From positions 1 through 5,176 of the forward strand of contig CAJXMQ010000074.1 of NCBI GenBank assembly GCA_913056225.1: 5,176 bases of DNA, read 5' to 3'. Under the pieces are notes generated by a model, which saw nothing but the letters and a program-made list of their open reading frames with translations, was not told the DNA's origin and made no database searches. Made by a program: the position numbers and the translations under genes. Source of the stretch: an uncultured Micrococcales bacterium. Lineage in GTDB: Bacteria; Actinomycetota; Actinomycetes; Actinomycetales; Microbacteriaceae. Positions within the stretch are counted from its first letter, which is position 1. Each line of letters begins with the position of its first letter. Below are positions 4,717-5,176 of the stretch, piece by piece.

Positions 4717-5176
4717 ATGCTTGCAAGGCTCGTTGTTATCTCAAGACCAGTGCTCTGGGTGAACACAATCGGCCCTGCTGTTATGGCAATGTGGATTGGT
4801 GGGGAGTTATTCAACCCCGAAATCATCCCGCTACTTATTTGGCTAACAGTTCCTTTTAATCTTTGGCTTTATGGCATCAATGACATCTTTGACCGTGAAA
4901 CCGATTTGCTGAACCCCCGCAAGGGTGGTGTTCAAGGAGCAGTGTTAGCAGTTCATGAAATCAAATGGGTGCTCTGGGGAATTGCAATAACCAATATTCC
5001 CTTTTTGATCTATTTCTTTTTGAACTATTCACTTGTTGCCAACATCTGGATAGTTGTTTACTACCTGTTTTTCCTGAATTACTCAGCACCTCCATTGAGA
5101 TGGAAATCAAGACCGTTCTGGGATGCTTTCAGCAACATCGACTATGCCTTCCCGCTGGTGTTTGTGGCGTTGGCGT
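4717..5176 (+). CDS. crtEb: Lycopene elongase (CrtEb-type UbiA prenyltransferase), N-terminal part
   Basis: The first 153 residues of a membrane prenyltransferase that runs off the window (family length is just under 300). NDIFDRETD (55-63) is the UbiA N-D-x-x-D-x-x-x-D motif that binds prenyl diphosphate through magnesium. It is followed by LLNPRKGGVQGAVL (64-77), which closely resembles the Corynebacterium glutamicum CrtEb sequence as I recall it. The opening SRPVLWVNTIGPA (9-21) and YSAPPLRWKSRPFWDAF (122-138) also match that family. CrtEb adds C5 units to lycopene, giving C45/C50 carotenoids such as flavuxanthin. Hydrophobic segments appear at about 13-28, 35-54, 84-101 and 106-121. ATG 4717 is the first start in a frame open only from 4699, and no ribosome site precedes it. 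The gene diverges from the antitoxin with an 82-bp gap and lies 380 bp after the rhodopsin, its likely functional neighbour. Confidence 0.9.
   Translation, partial: MLARLVVISRPVLWVNTIGPAVMAMWIGGELFNPEIIPLLIWLTVPFNLWLYGINDIFDRETDLLNPRKGGVQGAVLAVHEIKWVLWGIAITNIPFLIYFFLNYSLVANIWIVVYYLFFLNYSAPPLRWKSRPFWDAFSNIDYAFPLVFVALA

Noticed and set aside
4635..4826. 64-codon N-terminal extension of the antitoxin frame
   Set aside because: It is antisense to the start of crtEb, whose family match is strong, and the antitoxin domain begins right at Met 4634. The extension is low in any recognisable pattern.
1..5176. CRISPR arrays, insertion sequences, rRNA or tRNA genes
   Set aside because: I saw no regularly spaced direct repeats, no transposase-like protein with flanking inverted repeats, and no tRNA or rRNA signature.

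Overview
The window most likely comes from a small freshwater or estuarine actinobacterium of the Microbacteriaceae Luna/acIII type (relatives of Rhodoluna and Aquiluna). The pointers are a complete actinorhodopsin gene, the 5' part of a lycopene elongase of the CrtEb type known from C50-carotenoid actinobacteria, a DrrAB-type ABC exporter, and a base composition well below the GC-rich actinobacterial norm. This placement is inferred from gene content, not from a marker gene.

Layout from left to right. (1) The 3' end of a TrmA/RlmD-family RNA uracil-C5 methyltransferase (+, 1-402) meets a convergent aldo/keto reductase (-, 392-1315), with the two coding ends overlapping by 11 bp. (2) The gap 1316-1530 has no protein gene. 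It holds a near-consensus plus-strand promoter (1371-1399) followed by a sequence that folds into a closed multi-helix RNA (about 1405-1550). It also holds the minus-strand terminator of the ABC operon (1484-1517). (3) A two-gene ABC exporter operon on the minus strand has its ATPase at 2358-3320 and permease at 1531-2361, with an ATGA overlap. A possible 10-codon leader ORF (3317-3349) has a good Shine-Dalgarno and stops inside the ATPase TTG start. (4) The divergent control region 3321-3553 holds a small hairpin, phased A-tracts, a dyad and a -10 box for the rhodopsin. (5) Actinorhodopsin (+, 3554-4336) is followed by a strong intrinsic terminator (4359-4393). (6) A lone Phd/YefM-like antitoxin lies on the minus strand (4392-4634). 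(7) The 5' part of crtEb (+, 4717 to the window end) runs off the right edge.

How they fit together: the rhodopsin is a light-driven proton pump that needs retinal, a product of the carotenoid pathway. The neighbouring CrtEb draws on the same lycopene pool to make longer carotenoids, so the right half looks like the edge of a photoheterotrophy/pigment locus. The exporter, reductase and methyltransferase have no visible link to it. The item I consider most likely to be undescribed is the candidate structured RNA between the reductase and the exporter.
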